Source: Hyphomicrobiales bacterium
GTDB lineage: Bacteria; Pseudomonadota; Alphaproteobacteria; Rhizobiales; Rhizobiaceae
Assembly (NCBI GenBank): GCA_900471525.1
Contig: UCEZ01000019.1
Location: 62,001 to 126,000 of the forward strand
DNA: 64,000 bases
Direction of reading: 5' to 3'
Below the pieces are notes generated by a model. It saw only the letters and a program-made list of their open reading frames with translations, ran no database searches and had not been told where the DNA came from. Below, piece by piece: positions 24,141 through 32,248 of this stretch. Made by a program: the position numbers and the translations under genes. Numbering within the stretch: the stretch's first letter is position 1; every line of letters starts with the position of its first letter.

Positions 24141-25961
24141 GTGAAATATCGCCTTGTCCTGGCACTTTGCCTCGTTCCCCTTGTCTTCTATGCAGTGGCT
24201 TTCCAGGGCGGAGCATTGGCGACGCGCAACTACATGAACGAGGCTTCCTTGCAGGCGAGTTCGGCATTGCGCCTGGCGGTATCCGCCCTCAGCGGACATC
24301 TCAGCCGCTACGAGCCTTTGCCGGCGCTGATCGCCGACCATGACGGCCTCAAGGACCTGATCGTCCATCCGGATGACAGGTCGCTGCGCGACACCGCGAA
24401 TGTCTATCTCAAGGATATCAACAGGCTGCTGGAGTCCTCCGACATCTATGTCATGACGCTGGACGGAAATACGATCGCGGCCAGCAACTATGATCAACCG
24501 GCAAGCTTCGTCGGCCAGAATTTCAGTTACCGCCCCTATTTCCAGGATGCGGCCAAGGGAAACCAGTCGCGCTTCTATGCGCTCGGCACCACGTCGCTGA
24601 AGCGTGGTTATTATTTCGCCTCGCCGATCCGCGTTGATGGCCGGATCAGCGGTGTCATCGTCTTCAAGGTTGATATCGATTCCATCGAAACCTCGTGGCG
24701 CGGCGGCGAATACAAGATCTTCGTCTCCGACCCGGAAGGCATTATCTTCATGACCGGCAGCCCGGAATGGCTGTATTCCGGCATCCTGCCCCTGAACAGC
24801 GAACGCCTGAAAAGGACGCAGGCATCGCGGCGTTACGCGGAAGCGGCACTGAAACCGCTGCCGATTACCCGCAGCGCGCTCGATGACCATGAACTGATGA
24901 CCATGAACACTGCCGACCACCGGGAATATCTGGTCCTGTCGCACTATATGCCGGAAGCCGACTGGACTGTGAATGTATTGATGGACACCGCATCCGTCCG
25001 GGCCCAGGCGCGCACCACCATCATCGCGATCCTTTTGTTCCTCTGCCTCGCAGGCCTTGCATTGGCCATTTTCCTGCAGCGCCGCGCCCGGCTTGCCGAG
25101 CGTATGCGCATGCAGATCGAGGCCCGCAACGAACTGGAACATCGGGTCGAGGAGCGTACCGCCGATCTTGCTCTCGTCAATCAGCGCATCGAGGAAGAGA
25201 TAGCCGAACGGCGGCTGACGGAACAGGAACTGCGCAAGACACAAGCCGACCTGATCCAGGCCGGAAAACTTGCGGGGCTGGGGCAGATGTCGGCGGCGCT
25301 CTCGCACGAACTCAACCAACCGCTGGCAGCCGCGAAGACCTATGCCGACAGCGCGGCGATGCTGATCGATCTGGAACGCGTGCCGGAGGCCCGCGACAAC
25401 GTCCGGCGGATTTCCGGGCTGATCGACCGTATGGCCTCGATCAGCCGACACCTGCGCAATTTCGCCCGCAAGCCGAACGAAAAACTCGGGGCCGTGGCGC
25501 TCGACGCCGTGATGGCGGATACGCTGGAGATTGTCTCGGCGCGATTGAAGACGGCCGACGCTGATCTTCTGATCGATCTCGGCAACAATGTCGGGATGGT
25601 CAAGGCGGGTTCCGTCCGGCTGCAGCAGGTTCTGGTCAACATCATCAGCAATGCGGCAGATGCCGTCGAAGGTCTCGCCGACCGGCGCATCCACGTCTCG
25701 GCAGAGCAGCAGGAAGGAAAGGTCCTCCTGACCATCAGGGACCACGGCCCCGGCGTGCCGGCAGCGATCGCAGACCGTATCTTCGATCCCTTCTTCACCA
25801 CCAAGGGCGTCGGCAAGGGCCTCGGCCTTGGTCTTTCCATATCCTACAACATCGTCAAGGACTTCGGCGGCAGCCTTTCCGTCTCAAATCACCCGGAGGG
25901 TGGCGCCATGTTTCGCATCGAACTGGAAGCAGCGGCCGCAACCCAGGAGGCCGCCGAATGA
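24141..25961 (+). CDS. DctB-type membrane sensor histidine kinase
   Basis: A 606-residue inner-membrane kinase. One membrane segment lies at residues 4-24, a periplasmic dCache/PAS-like sensor domain fills about 30-285, a second membrane segment lies near 290-312 (IIAILLFLCLAGLALAIFL), and a coiled coil leads to the HisKA motif ALSHELNQPL with His389. The ATPase domain shows NIISNAADAV, DHGPGVP and GKGLGLGLSIS. The start is not certain: GTG 24141 has GGGAGGAG 11 bases upstream; a TTG at 24132 and an ATG at 24096 are alternatives. Its end overlaps the response regulator gene (ATGA). With the adjacent TctCBA genes, it probably senses a di- or tricarboxylate. Confidence 0.87.
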   Translation: MKYRLVLALCLVPLVFYAVAFQGGALATRNYMNEASLQASSALRLAVSALSGHLSRYEPLPALIADHDGLKDLIVHPDDRSLRDTANVYLKDINRLLESSDIYVMTLDGNTIAASNYDQPASFVGQNFSYRPYFQDAAKGNQSRFYALGTTSLKRGYYFASPIRVDGRISGVIVFKVDIDSIETSWRGGEYKIFVSDPEGIIFMTGSPEWLYSGILPLNSERLKRTQASRRYAEAALKPLPITRSALDDHELMTMNTADHREYLVLSHYMPEADWTVNVLMDTASVRAQARTTIIAILLFLCLAGLALAIFLQRRARLAERMRMQIEARNELEHRVEERTADLALVNQRIEEEIAERRLTEQELRKTQADLIQAGKLAGLGQMSAALSHELNQPLAAAKTYADSAAMLIDLERVPEARDNVRRISGLIDRMASISRHLRNFARKPNEKLGAVALDAVMADTLEIVSARLKTADADLLIDLGNNVGMVKAGSVRLQQVLVNIISNAADAVEGLADRRIHVSAEQQEGKVLLTIRDHGPGVPAAIADRIFDPFFTTKGVGKGLGLGLSISYNIVKDFGGSLSVSNHPEGGAMFRIELEAAAATQEAAE

Positions 25962-27313
25962 GCGACGCACGCGTGCTGCTGGTCGATGACGAGGAGGAGA
26001 TGCGTCGCTCCACCGCGCAGGCGCTGGAATTGTTCGGCCTCGCGGTCGATACGTTTTCAAGCGCCGAAAGCGTTCTGGAACTGGTCGGCTACAGTTTCTC
26101 CGGCGTCGTGGTCAGCGATATTCGCATGCCCGGCATGGACGGCATGACCCTTTTGCAGCGCATCCGCGAGGTGGATGCCGAAATCCCGGTCATCCTCGTC
26201 ACTGGTCACGGCGACGTACAACTCGCCGTCAAGGCAATGCGCGAAGGCGTCTACGACTTCCTTGAAAAGCCTTTCACGGCCCAGCATCTGGCTGCGATCG
26301 CCCGGCGTGCTCTCGACCGGCGTAGCCTCGTCCTCGAAAACCGGCGTCTCAGGGCCGTTGCGGGCAAGCGCGACGATATCGAGGCAAGACTGCCGGGCCG
26401 AACCCAGGCGATGGTCGATCTGCGCTACCGGCTGCGCGCCATCGGCGCCACGGATGCCGACACGCTCATCATCGGCGAGACCGGCGTCGGCAAGGAAGTC
26501 GTTGCCCGCGCGCTGCACGATATCAGTGCGCGCGCCGACCGGCCGCTGATCGCCATCAACTGCGCCGCCCTGCCGGAAAACCTGATCGAAAGCGAACTTT
26601 TCGGCCATGAGGCCGGCGCCTTTCCAGGTGCACTTCGTCCACGCTACGGCAAATTCGAGCATGGTCGCGGCGGCACTATCCTGCTCGATGAAATCGGCTC
26701 CCTGCCCTATGACCTGCAGGCCAAGTTCCTGCGCGTGCTGCAGGAGCGGGTGATCACCCGGCTGGGTTCCAACGAGATCGTACCGCTCGACGTGCGCTTC
26801 GTTGCCACCAGCAAGGTCAATCTCGAGGCAGAAGTCGCCGCCGGCCGGTTTCGCGCCGATCTCCTCTACCGCCTGAATGTCGCGACGCTGCACGTCCCCT
26901 CATTGGCGCAGCGAAAGGCCGATATTCCGCTGTTGTTCTTGCAGTTGGTGCGGGAAGCGGCCGCGCGCTATGTCCGCAATGACATCGAGGTACCGCCTGG
27001 ACTGATGACCGAGATCGCCGAGCGTTCCTGGCCCGGCAATGTGCGCGAACTGCGCAACGCCGCCGACCGGCTCGTGCTCGGTCTCGATCCGAAGCCGGAC
27101 GAAACACAAGCCCCGGCCGAGCGACAACGGCTGGCAGACAAGGTCGCTGCTTATGAGCGTGGCATCATCGCGAGTGCGCTTGCGGCCCATGGTGGCAGCC
27201 TGCGGCCTGTCTATGAGCTGCTCGGGATATCGCGAAAGACGCTCTACGAGAAAATGCAAAAATACGGGCTCGACAAGAAAATGCCGATTACCGACGAGGA
27301 CTACGTCCTTTGA
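25958..27313 (+). CDS. DctD-type sigma-54-dependent response regulator with variant GAFTGA loop
   Basis: A 451-residue activator. The receiver domain has the phospho-acceptor Asp54 (SDIRMPGMDG) and Lys104 region (EKPF). The AAA+ domain has Walker A GETGVGKE at 173-180 and Walker B ILLDEIG near 245. A Fis-type helix-turn-helix is at the C-terminus (YELLGISRKTLYEKMQKYGL). The loop that contacts sigma-54 normally reads GAFTGA; here residues 220-225 read GAFPGA, with Pro at 223 (codon CCA, 26624-26626). It is coupled to the kinase gene by 4 bases and precedes tctCBA, its likely target. Confidence 0.9.
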   Translation: MSDARVLLVDDEEEMRRSTAQALELFGLAVDTFSSAESVLELVGYSFSGVVVSDIRMPGMDGMTLLQRIREVDAEIPVILVTGHGDVQLAVKAMREGVYDFLEKPFTAQHLAAIARRALDRRSLVLENRRLRAVAGKRDDIEARLPGRTQAMVDLRYRLRAIGATDADTLIIGETGVGKEVVARALHDISARADRPLIAINCAALPENLIESELFGHEAGAFPGALRPRYGKFEHGRGGTILLDEIGSLPYDLQAKFLRVLQERVITRLGSNEIVPLDVRFVATSKVNLEAEVAAGRFRADLLYRLNVATLHVPSLAQRKADIPLLFLQLVREAAARYVRNDIEVPPGLMTEIAERSWPGNVRELRNAADRLVLGLDPKPDETQAPAERQRLADKVAAYERGIIASALAAHGGSLRPVYELLGISRKTLYEKMQKYGLDKKMPITDEDYVL

Positions 27314-27321
27314 ATGGAAAT

Positions 27322-27337
27322 GGGTGGAAATCCACCC
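27322..27337. promoter_or_regulatory. Inverted repeat GGGTGG-AAAT-CCACCC, possible activator site
   Basis: Perfect 6-base arms lie 8 bases after the regulator stop codon and about 73 bases upstream of a -24/-12 element. The position fits an upstream activating sequence for the DctD-like regulator; it could instead be a weak terminator hairpin. Confidence 0.45.
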
Positions 27338-27408
27338 GTCCAAAGCGGCAATTGTTTCTGATCTCACCCATGCTGCGCTGCACTCATTGAGAAAAAGGAA
27401 CGAATGCC

Positions 27409-27425
27409 TCGGCTAAGCCGTTGCT
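27409..27425 (+). promoter_or_regulatory. Candidate sigma-54 promoter of tctCBA
   Basis: The sequence CGGCTAAGCCGTTGCT has GG at 27411-27412 and GC at 27423-27424, the exact 10-base spacing between the -24 GG and -12 GC, and an intact TTGCT at -12. The -24 part keeps GGC but lacks the following ACG. Transcription would start near 27435, about 80 bases before tctC. Confidence 0.5.
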
Positions 27426-27515
27426 CCCTTTCTGATATCGTTCGCAAATGGTGCATCCAGAATCGGCGCGGGAGGAGCTGCGCCGGGTGGCCATTATTCA
27501 TCAGGGAGGACTTCG

Positions 27516-28499
27516 ATGAAAATCCTGAAAGCCATGCTTGGCATGACGGCCCTTGCTGCCGTTTCGCTCATTTCCGTTTCCGCAAACGCTGAGACCTATC
27601 CGGATCGCACGATCACCATGGTCGTTCCCTTCTCGGCCGGTGGGCCGACCGATACGGTTGCTCGCCTTGTCGCTGAATCCATGTCGAAGGATCTCGGCCA
27701 GCAGATCATTGTCGAGAACGTCGGCGGCGCAGGCGGATCGCTGGGTGCCGGCCGGGTGGCACAGGCTGATCCGGACGGCTACACCGTTCTTCTGCACCAT
27801 ATCGGCATGGCGACCAGCGCCACGCTGTATCGCAAGCTTGCCTATGACACGCTGAACGCCTTCGAATATGTCGGCCTCGTCACCGAAGTGCCGATGACGA
27901 TCGTCGCCCGCAAGGACTTCGAGCCGACGGACCTGAAGGGCCTGATCGACTACGTCAAGGCCAACAAGGACAAGGTGACCGTTGCAAACGCCGGTATCGG
28001 CGCCGCCTCGCATCTCTGCGGCATGATGTTCATGAGCGCCATCCAGACACCGCTGGTCACCGTTCCTTACAAGGGCACCGGCCCGGCGATGACAGATCTG
28101 CTCGGCGGCCAGGTCGACATCATGTGCGACCAGACTACCAACACCACCAAACAGATTGTCGGCGGCACGATCAAGGCCTACGCCGTGACCTCGCCTGCGC
28201 GTCTGCCGGTACTGCCCGACGTGCCGACGGCAGCCGAAGCTGGCCTGGCTGACTTCCAGGTCGGCATCTGGCACGGCATCTACGCCCCCAAGGGCACGCC
28301 AGCGGAAGCCACCGAACGTCTGTCAAAGTCGCTTCAGGTCGCGCTCAAGGACCCGAACGTGATTGCTCGTTTCGCAGAACTCGGCACCGTTCCCTCTTCG
28401 GACGCCGATGCGACGCCGGCAGCCCTGAAGGCCAAGCTCGAAAGCGAGATCACCCGCTGGAAGCCGGTGATCGAAGCGGCCGGCCAGTACGCCGACTGA
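27516..28499 (+). CDS. tctC: Tripartite tricarboxylate transporter binding protein
   Basis: A 327-residue periplasmic solute-binding protein of the TctC/Bug family. The signal peptide occupies about residues 1-25 (MTALAAVSLISVSANA). The mature start YPDRTITMVVPFSAGGPTDTVARL is characteristic, the SAGGPTD loop binding the carboxylate. The ATG has CAGGGAGGA. It is the first gene of tctCBA. The ligand may be citrate or another carboxylate; the family is broad. Confidence 0.9.
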   Translation: MKILKAMLGMTALAAVSLISVSANAETYPDRTITMVVPFSAGGPTDTVARLVAESMSKDLGQQIIVENVGGAGGSLGAGRVAQADPDGYTVLLHHIGMATSATLYRKLAYDTLNAFEYVGLVTEVPMTIVARKDFEPTDLKGLIDYVKANKDKVTVANAGIGAASHLCGMMFMSAIQTPLVTVPYKGTGPAMTDLLGGQVDIMCDQTTNTTKQIVGGTIKAYAVTSPARLPVLPDVPTAAEAGLADFQVGIWHGIYAPKGTPAEATERLSKSLQVALKDPNVIARFAELGTVPSSDADATPAALKAKLESEITRWKPVIEAAGQYAD

Positions 28500-28530
28500 T
28501 CGTCTTTCCCATCATGGGCAAAGCCTCTCC

Positions 28531-28559
28531 CGCCTTCCCCTTTCTTCAAGGGGAAGGCG
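28531..28559 (+). repeat. Strong hairpin between tctC and tctB
   Basis: CGCCTTCCCC and GGGGAAGGCG pair perfectly around a 9-base loop. No T run follows immediately. Such a hairpin between the binding-protein gene and membrane genes usually protects the tctC message or partly ends transcription, so that the binding protein is made in excess. Confidence 0.7.
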
Positions 28560-28635
28560 TTCGCCTACTCTCTTTTCGAATAGTGTTCAAAGAGGTGATG
28601 GCACCTGAGGCCGGGCTGAGAAACAAGGAGGCATC

Positions 28636-29097
28636 ATGAAATCCTTATCTTTCGACACCACCAACGCGCTCTGTGGCGCAATCTTCGTCGGGCTGGGCGG
28701 CTTTTTCATCTACCAGTGCCTGGGGCTTGAACTCGGCACCGCATTCAAAATGGGGCCTGGCTATTTTCCGCTGGTGCTCGCACTCATCCTGGCGCTTCTC
28801 GGCATCATCATCCTCGTTCAGTCGACGCGTGTCGAAGGTGAACCGCTCGGGCCAGTTGCCTGGCGCGGCATGCTGTTTATCCTGCCGGCACCAATCTTCT
28901 TCGGACTGACCGTGCGCGGCCTCGGCTTCGTGCCGTCGCTGTTCTTCACCGCCCTGATCGCCTGCTTTGCGTCGCAGAAGATGAAGCCGCTGACCGCGAT
29001 TGTGCTTTCGATAGCGCTGACGATCTTTTCGGTCGCCGTGTTCAGTTACGCGCTCGGCCTGCCCTTCCAGCGCTTCGGCCCCTGGGTCAGAATGTAG
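28636..29097 (+). CDS. tctB: Tripartite tricarboxylate transporter small membrane subunit
   Basis: A 153-residue inner-membrane protein with four hydrophobic segments, as expected for TctB. The early patch ELGTAFKMGPGYFPLVLALIL is typical of the family. The ATG has AAGGAGG. It lies 10 bases before tctA and pairs with it as the membrane complex. Confidence 0.88.
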   Translation: MKSLSFDTTNALCGAIFVGLGGFFIYQCLGLELGTAFKMGPGYFPLVLALILALLGIIILVQSTRVEGEPLGPVAWRGMLFILPAPIFFGLTVRGLGFVPSLFFTALIACFASQKMKPLTAIVLSIALTIFSVAVFSYALGLPFQRFGPWVRM

Positions 29098-29106
29098 GAC
29101 ATCACG

Positions 29107-30612
29107 ATGGATCTTTTCAGCAATCTCGCCCTCGGCTTTTCCACTGCGGCCTCGCCGGAAAACCTTCTGTTCTGCCTGATCGGCGTGCTGCTCGGCACCC
29201 TGATCGGCGTCCTGCCAGGCATCGGCGCCACGGCGACCATCGCCATGCTGCTTCCGATCACCTTTCAGCTTGAGCCGGTCTCCTCGCTGATCATGCTCGC
29301 CGGCATCTATTACGGTGCGCAATACGGCGGCTCGACCACGGCGATCCTGATCAACATGCCCGGCGAATCTTCCTCCGCCGTCACCGCCATCGACGGCTAC
29401 CAGATGGCCCGTAAGGGCCGGGCGGGAGCGGCACTTTCGATCGCGGCTCTTGGCTCGTTCTTCGCAGGGACCGTCTCGACGTTCCTGGTGGCCATCTTCG
29501 CTTTGCCGCTGACTGCCATCGCCCTTCAGTTCGGCGCGGCGGAATATTTCTCGTTGATGATCGTCGGCCTCGTGTCATCCATCGCGCTCGCCCATGGCTC
29601 CATCGTCAAGGCGCTCGCTATGGTGGCGCTCGGGCTGCTGCTCGGCCTCGTCGGCACTGACATCTACACCGGCACGCCACGCTTCACGCTTGGCATCCGT
29701 GAATACGCCGATGGGCTGAACTTCGTCGCCGTCGCCGTCGGCGTCTTTGGCGTCGCCGAGATTCTTCGCAATCTCGAAGGCGAGAAAACCCGCACCGTGC
29801 TGATGGCCAAGGTCAGCGGCCTGTTGCCGACACGCGATGATTTCAAGCAGATGTTTGCCCCGGTCATACGCGGCACTGTCATCGGTTCTGCGCTTGGCAT
29901 TCTGCCAGGTGGCGGTGCCATCCTCGCGGCCTTCGCCTCCTATACGGTGGAAAAGCGCATGTCGAAGACGCCGGAGGAGTTCGGCCATGGAGCCATCGCC
30001 GGCGTCGCCGGACCTGAGTCGGCCAACAACGCAGGCGCGCAGACCTCTTTCATTCCGCTGCTGACGCTCGGTATTCCGGCCAATCCGGTCATGGCCCTGA
30101 TGGTCGGTGCGATGATCATCCAGGGCATCGTGCCCGGCCCGAACGTGGCGTCGGAACAGCCAGCGCTGTTCTGGGGCATCATTGCCTCGATGTGGATCGG
30201 CAATCTGATGCTGGTTGTCCTCAACCTGCCGCTGATCGGCCTCTGGGTGAAGCTGCTCACCATCCCCTACTACGTGCTTTTCCCGATCATCATGGCCTTC
30301 TGCTCGATCGGGGTCTACAGCGTCAACTCGAATGTCTACGACCTCTATGCCGTCGCTTTCTTCGGTCTTGCCGGTTACCTTTTGGTGAAGTTGCGCTGCG
30401 AACCGGCGCCTCTGCTGCTTGGCTTCGTTCTCGGGCCGCTACTGGAGGAAAACCTGCGCCGGGCGATGATATTGTCGCGAGGCGATGTGACGACATTCGT
30501 GACCCGGCCGATCAGCGCGATCCTGCTACTGATCGCCCTTGCCGTGCTCGTCGTCGTCTTCCTGCCAACCGTCAAGGCCAAGCGTGAGGCGGTGTTCCAG
30601 GAAGAGGATTGA
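29107..30612 (+). CDS. tctA: Tripartite tricarboxylate transporter large membrane subunit
   Basis: A 501-residue permease with about eleven hydrophobic segments. The N-terminal motif GVLPGIGATATIAMLLPITF and the repeated GILPGGGAILAAFASY, with GVAGPESANNAGAQTSFIPLLTLG around residue 300, are TctA hallmarks. It carries solute uptake together with TctB, driven by an ion gradient. It ends the operon. Confidence 0.92.
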   Translation: MDLFSNLALGFSTAASPENLLFCLIGVLLGTLIGVLPGIGATATIAMLLPITFQLEPVSSLIMLAGIYYGAQYGGSTTAILINMPGESSSAVTAIDGYQMARKGRAGAALSIAALGSFFAGTVSTFLVAIFALPLTAIALQFGAAEYFSLMIVGLVSSIALAHGSIVKALAMVALGLLLGLVGTDIYTGTPRFTLGIREYADGLNFVAVAVGVFGVAEILRNLEGEKTRTVLMAKVSGLLPTRDDFKQMFAPVIRGTVIGSALGILPGGGAILAAFASYTVEKRMSKTPEEFGHGAIAGVAGPESANNAGAQTSFIPLLTLGIPANPVMALMVGAMIIQGIVPGPNVASEQPALFWGIIASMWIGNLMLVVLNLPLIGLWVKLLTIPYYVLFPIIMAFCSIGVYSVNSNVYDLYAVAFFGLAGYLLVKLRCEPAPLLLGFVLGPLLEENLRRAMILSRGDVTTFVTRPISAILLLIALAVLVVVFLPTVKAKREAVFQEED

Positions 30613-30656
30613 GCCCAACCTTTTGTCTTCGGCGCACTCGCCCTGAGCCGCTCCGA

Positions 30657-30691
30657 ATCATCACCGGCACGCAGCCTGTGCCGGTGATGAT
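30657..30691 (+). terminator. Strong hairpin after tctA
   Basis: ATCATCACCGGCAC and GTGCCGGTGATGAT form a perfect 14-bp stem with a 7-base loop, 45 bases after the tctA stop. No T run follows, so it may need Rho or act as a 3' mRNA stabiliser. Confidence 0.65.
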
Positions 30692-30829
30692 CACCAAGCT
30701 GCGGCAGCGCAGAAAACAGGCAATAGTTCCAAATAACAAAGGCCGGTCTTTCGACCAGCCCTACAAAAATCCCGATGGGGTTCTGCCATCAGCTATCGGT
30801 GTTTAACGGCCACCTGCTCGTTGGCAAAA

Positions 30830-31000
30830 TTATGCAGCGTCGACGTCGCCTTCATCTTTTTCGTTCTTTCTATTTGCGGCTCCAGTCGAGGCCTCGATCA
30901 TCGCCATGTTGATGATATAGCTCAAGAGGATATTGCACTGGTTGTCAGCCAGTAGTTTTGCGGCGCTCAGAAGATCAACGATATGTGACTGCGGTTTCAT
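30830..31000 (-). CDS. Small hypothetical protein
   Basis: A 56-residue protein, MKPQSHIVDLLSAAKLLADN followed by a hydrophobic helix NILLSYIINMAMIEAS and a charged tail KNEKDEGD. The ATG at 31000 has a strong GGAGGG site. I think small proteins of this type recur in Rhizobiaceae, but the function is unknown. It is the first of several very small genes between tctA and the GbdR-like regulator. Confidence 0.65.
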   Translation of the reverse strand: MKPQSHIVDLLSAAKLLADNQCNILLSYIINMAMIEASTGAANRKNEKDEGDVDAA

Positions 31001-31198
31001 CGGGCCCTCCACCCTTGTCTTTATTGACACCGTAATCGTCGTCTATTTTGGCTCTTTTTTTCAACTGCGGATAATCATCATTGAAATTTGCCAGTAGAGG
31101 CAACAAAAAACCTGTGAAATTTCAGGGTACGGCCGTGTCGTTTGACAATGAAGAAAACATGACAATAATTGTGTTCTATTCGAGCCAGAGAGCGACAA

Positions 31199-31393
31199 AT
31201 GACATCTGGGCCAACCTTCAGCGATGCTCAACTCAAGCTCTGGATACGCCGGGTCCAAACCGAAATGTCCAAGGGAACCCCGCCACAAGACGCTCTCGAT
31301 CTCGTAAAAACGGCAATGAACGCGCAGTCGGCCGGTGAATTGCAAATATTACCGACCATGAAAATTCTGCAAAAATCCGCAAAAAAGCTCTAA
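31199..31393 (+). CDS. Small hypothetical protein
   Basis: A 64-residue helical protein starting MTSGPTFSDAQLKLWIRRVQ, with no signal peptide or membrane segment. The ATG at 31199 is preceded by AGAGAG. The upstream 60 bases are AT-rich and could hold its promoter. Family not recognised; confidence rests on codon pattern and the ribosome site. Confidence 0.5.
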   Translation: MTSGPTFSDAQLKLWIRRVQTEMSKGTPPQDALDLVKTAMNAQSAGELQILPTMKILQKSAKKL

Positions 31394-31585
31394 GGAAAGC
31401 CGCCCGAACGGTACGACGTTCTCCCTGTTTGAGCCGACACGGAAAGGCATTTCGGGCCTTGCGAAGCATCATGATTATTGATGCAAGAGATCAATTATAT
31501 TCGCTTGAATGATGAATGGCCTTCCGGCATTACTCTCTCATGGTCGCGACCTTTTGAATCCTCCCAGTCAAAAGGAACCAGCAAA

Positions 31586-31789
31586 ATGGCATTCTTCAGT
31601 TTAGAACACACTTCCGGGCCAAGGCATTCGTCCTTTGCATCGTCCCTTATCGGCCTGCGCACACGCGCCGTCGCCTCTTGGCAGCGTCACCGTGCGGAGC
31701 GGGCTCTCGAAGGCCTGTCCTATGACACGTTGAAGGACATCGGCTTTCCGTCCGTTGACATGGCAAATGACGACACAACGGCACGATGA
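31586..31789 (+). CDS. DUF1127 small protein
   Basis: A 67-residue basic protein with a C-terminal DUF1127 domain (ASWQRHRAERALEGLSYDTL then KDIGFP). DUF1127 proteins in alphaproteobacteria are small, often stress-induced, and some bind RNA or affect phosphate and carbon metabolism. The ATG at 31586 has AAAAGGAACC. A terminator follows 66 bases after the stop. Confidence 0.8.
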   Translation: MAFFSLEHTSGPRHSSFASSLIGLRTRAVASWQRHRAERALEGLSYDTLKDIGFPSVDMANDDTTAR

Positions 31790-31855
31790 CGGATCCGGCA
31801 CTCGCAGAGGCAGGTGACGGTTCCTTATGTCGAAAATCCGTCGATAGCGTGTAGG

Positions 31856-31889
31856 AAGGGCATTTCGGCCATGATGGCGAAATGCCCTT
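31856..31889 (+). terminator. Terminator after the DUF1127 gene
   Basis: AAGGGCATTTCG and CGAAATGCCCTT form a perfect 12-bp stem with a 10-base loop, followed by a T-rich stretch (TCTGCTTTTC). Confidence 0.75.
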
Positions 31890-31892
31890 TCT

Positions 31893-32248
31893 GCTTTTCA
31901 AGCGCCCGACGGCATTCCGTTGGCGACGGCCCAAAGCGCATAGCCTATTTCCGACACTTCCGCCCCGCGCCCCGCGCGTCGCAAACCGCCAACCACAAAC
32001 GCGAGTATGTGCCAAAAGTTTCCTCTGCAACTCGGGGCAGCAAGACGAAAAGGCGACATTTTTGTCGTTTACGGCAAAATTATTGGATATTTTTTAGCGG
32101 TGCTGCCGTTTTCGAAGGCAGACTGGCGCATGTCGCAATATTTATTTCTTCCCAGTCGCAGGCGTCCATGTCAATGTCGCATTCAGGAAAGCCAGATGAC
32201 GCTTTTCCACGTGACAAATGCGACATCCGCGGCGCATGGGACCCTTCG
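31893..32248 (+). promoter_or_regulatory. Leader and promoter region of the GbdR-like regulator
   Basis: These 356 bases contain an AT-rich block at about 32055-32100 that is the likely promoter. The octamer ATGTCGCA occurs at 32130-32137 and 32174-32181 and inverted (TGCGACAT) at 32219-32226, about 44 bases apart each time; a related GGCGACAT is at 32052-32059. They may be binding sites for the regulator itself. If translation begins at the upstream ATG 32168 instead of 32249, two of them would be coding. Confidence 0.45.

Noticed and set aside
24081-25745. A 554-codon minus-strand frame opposite the sensor kinase
   Set aside because: The kinase on the plus strand has complete domains; the opposite frame has none.
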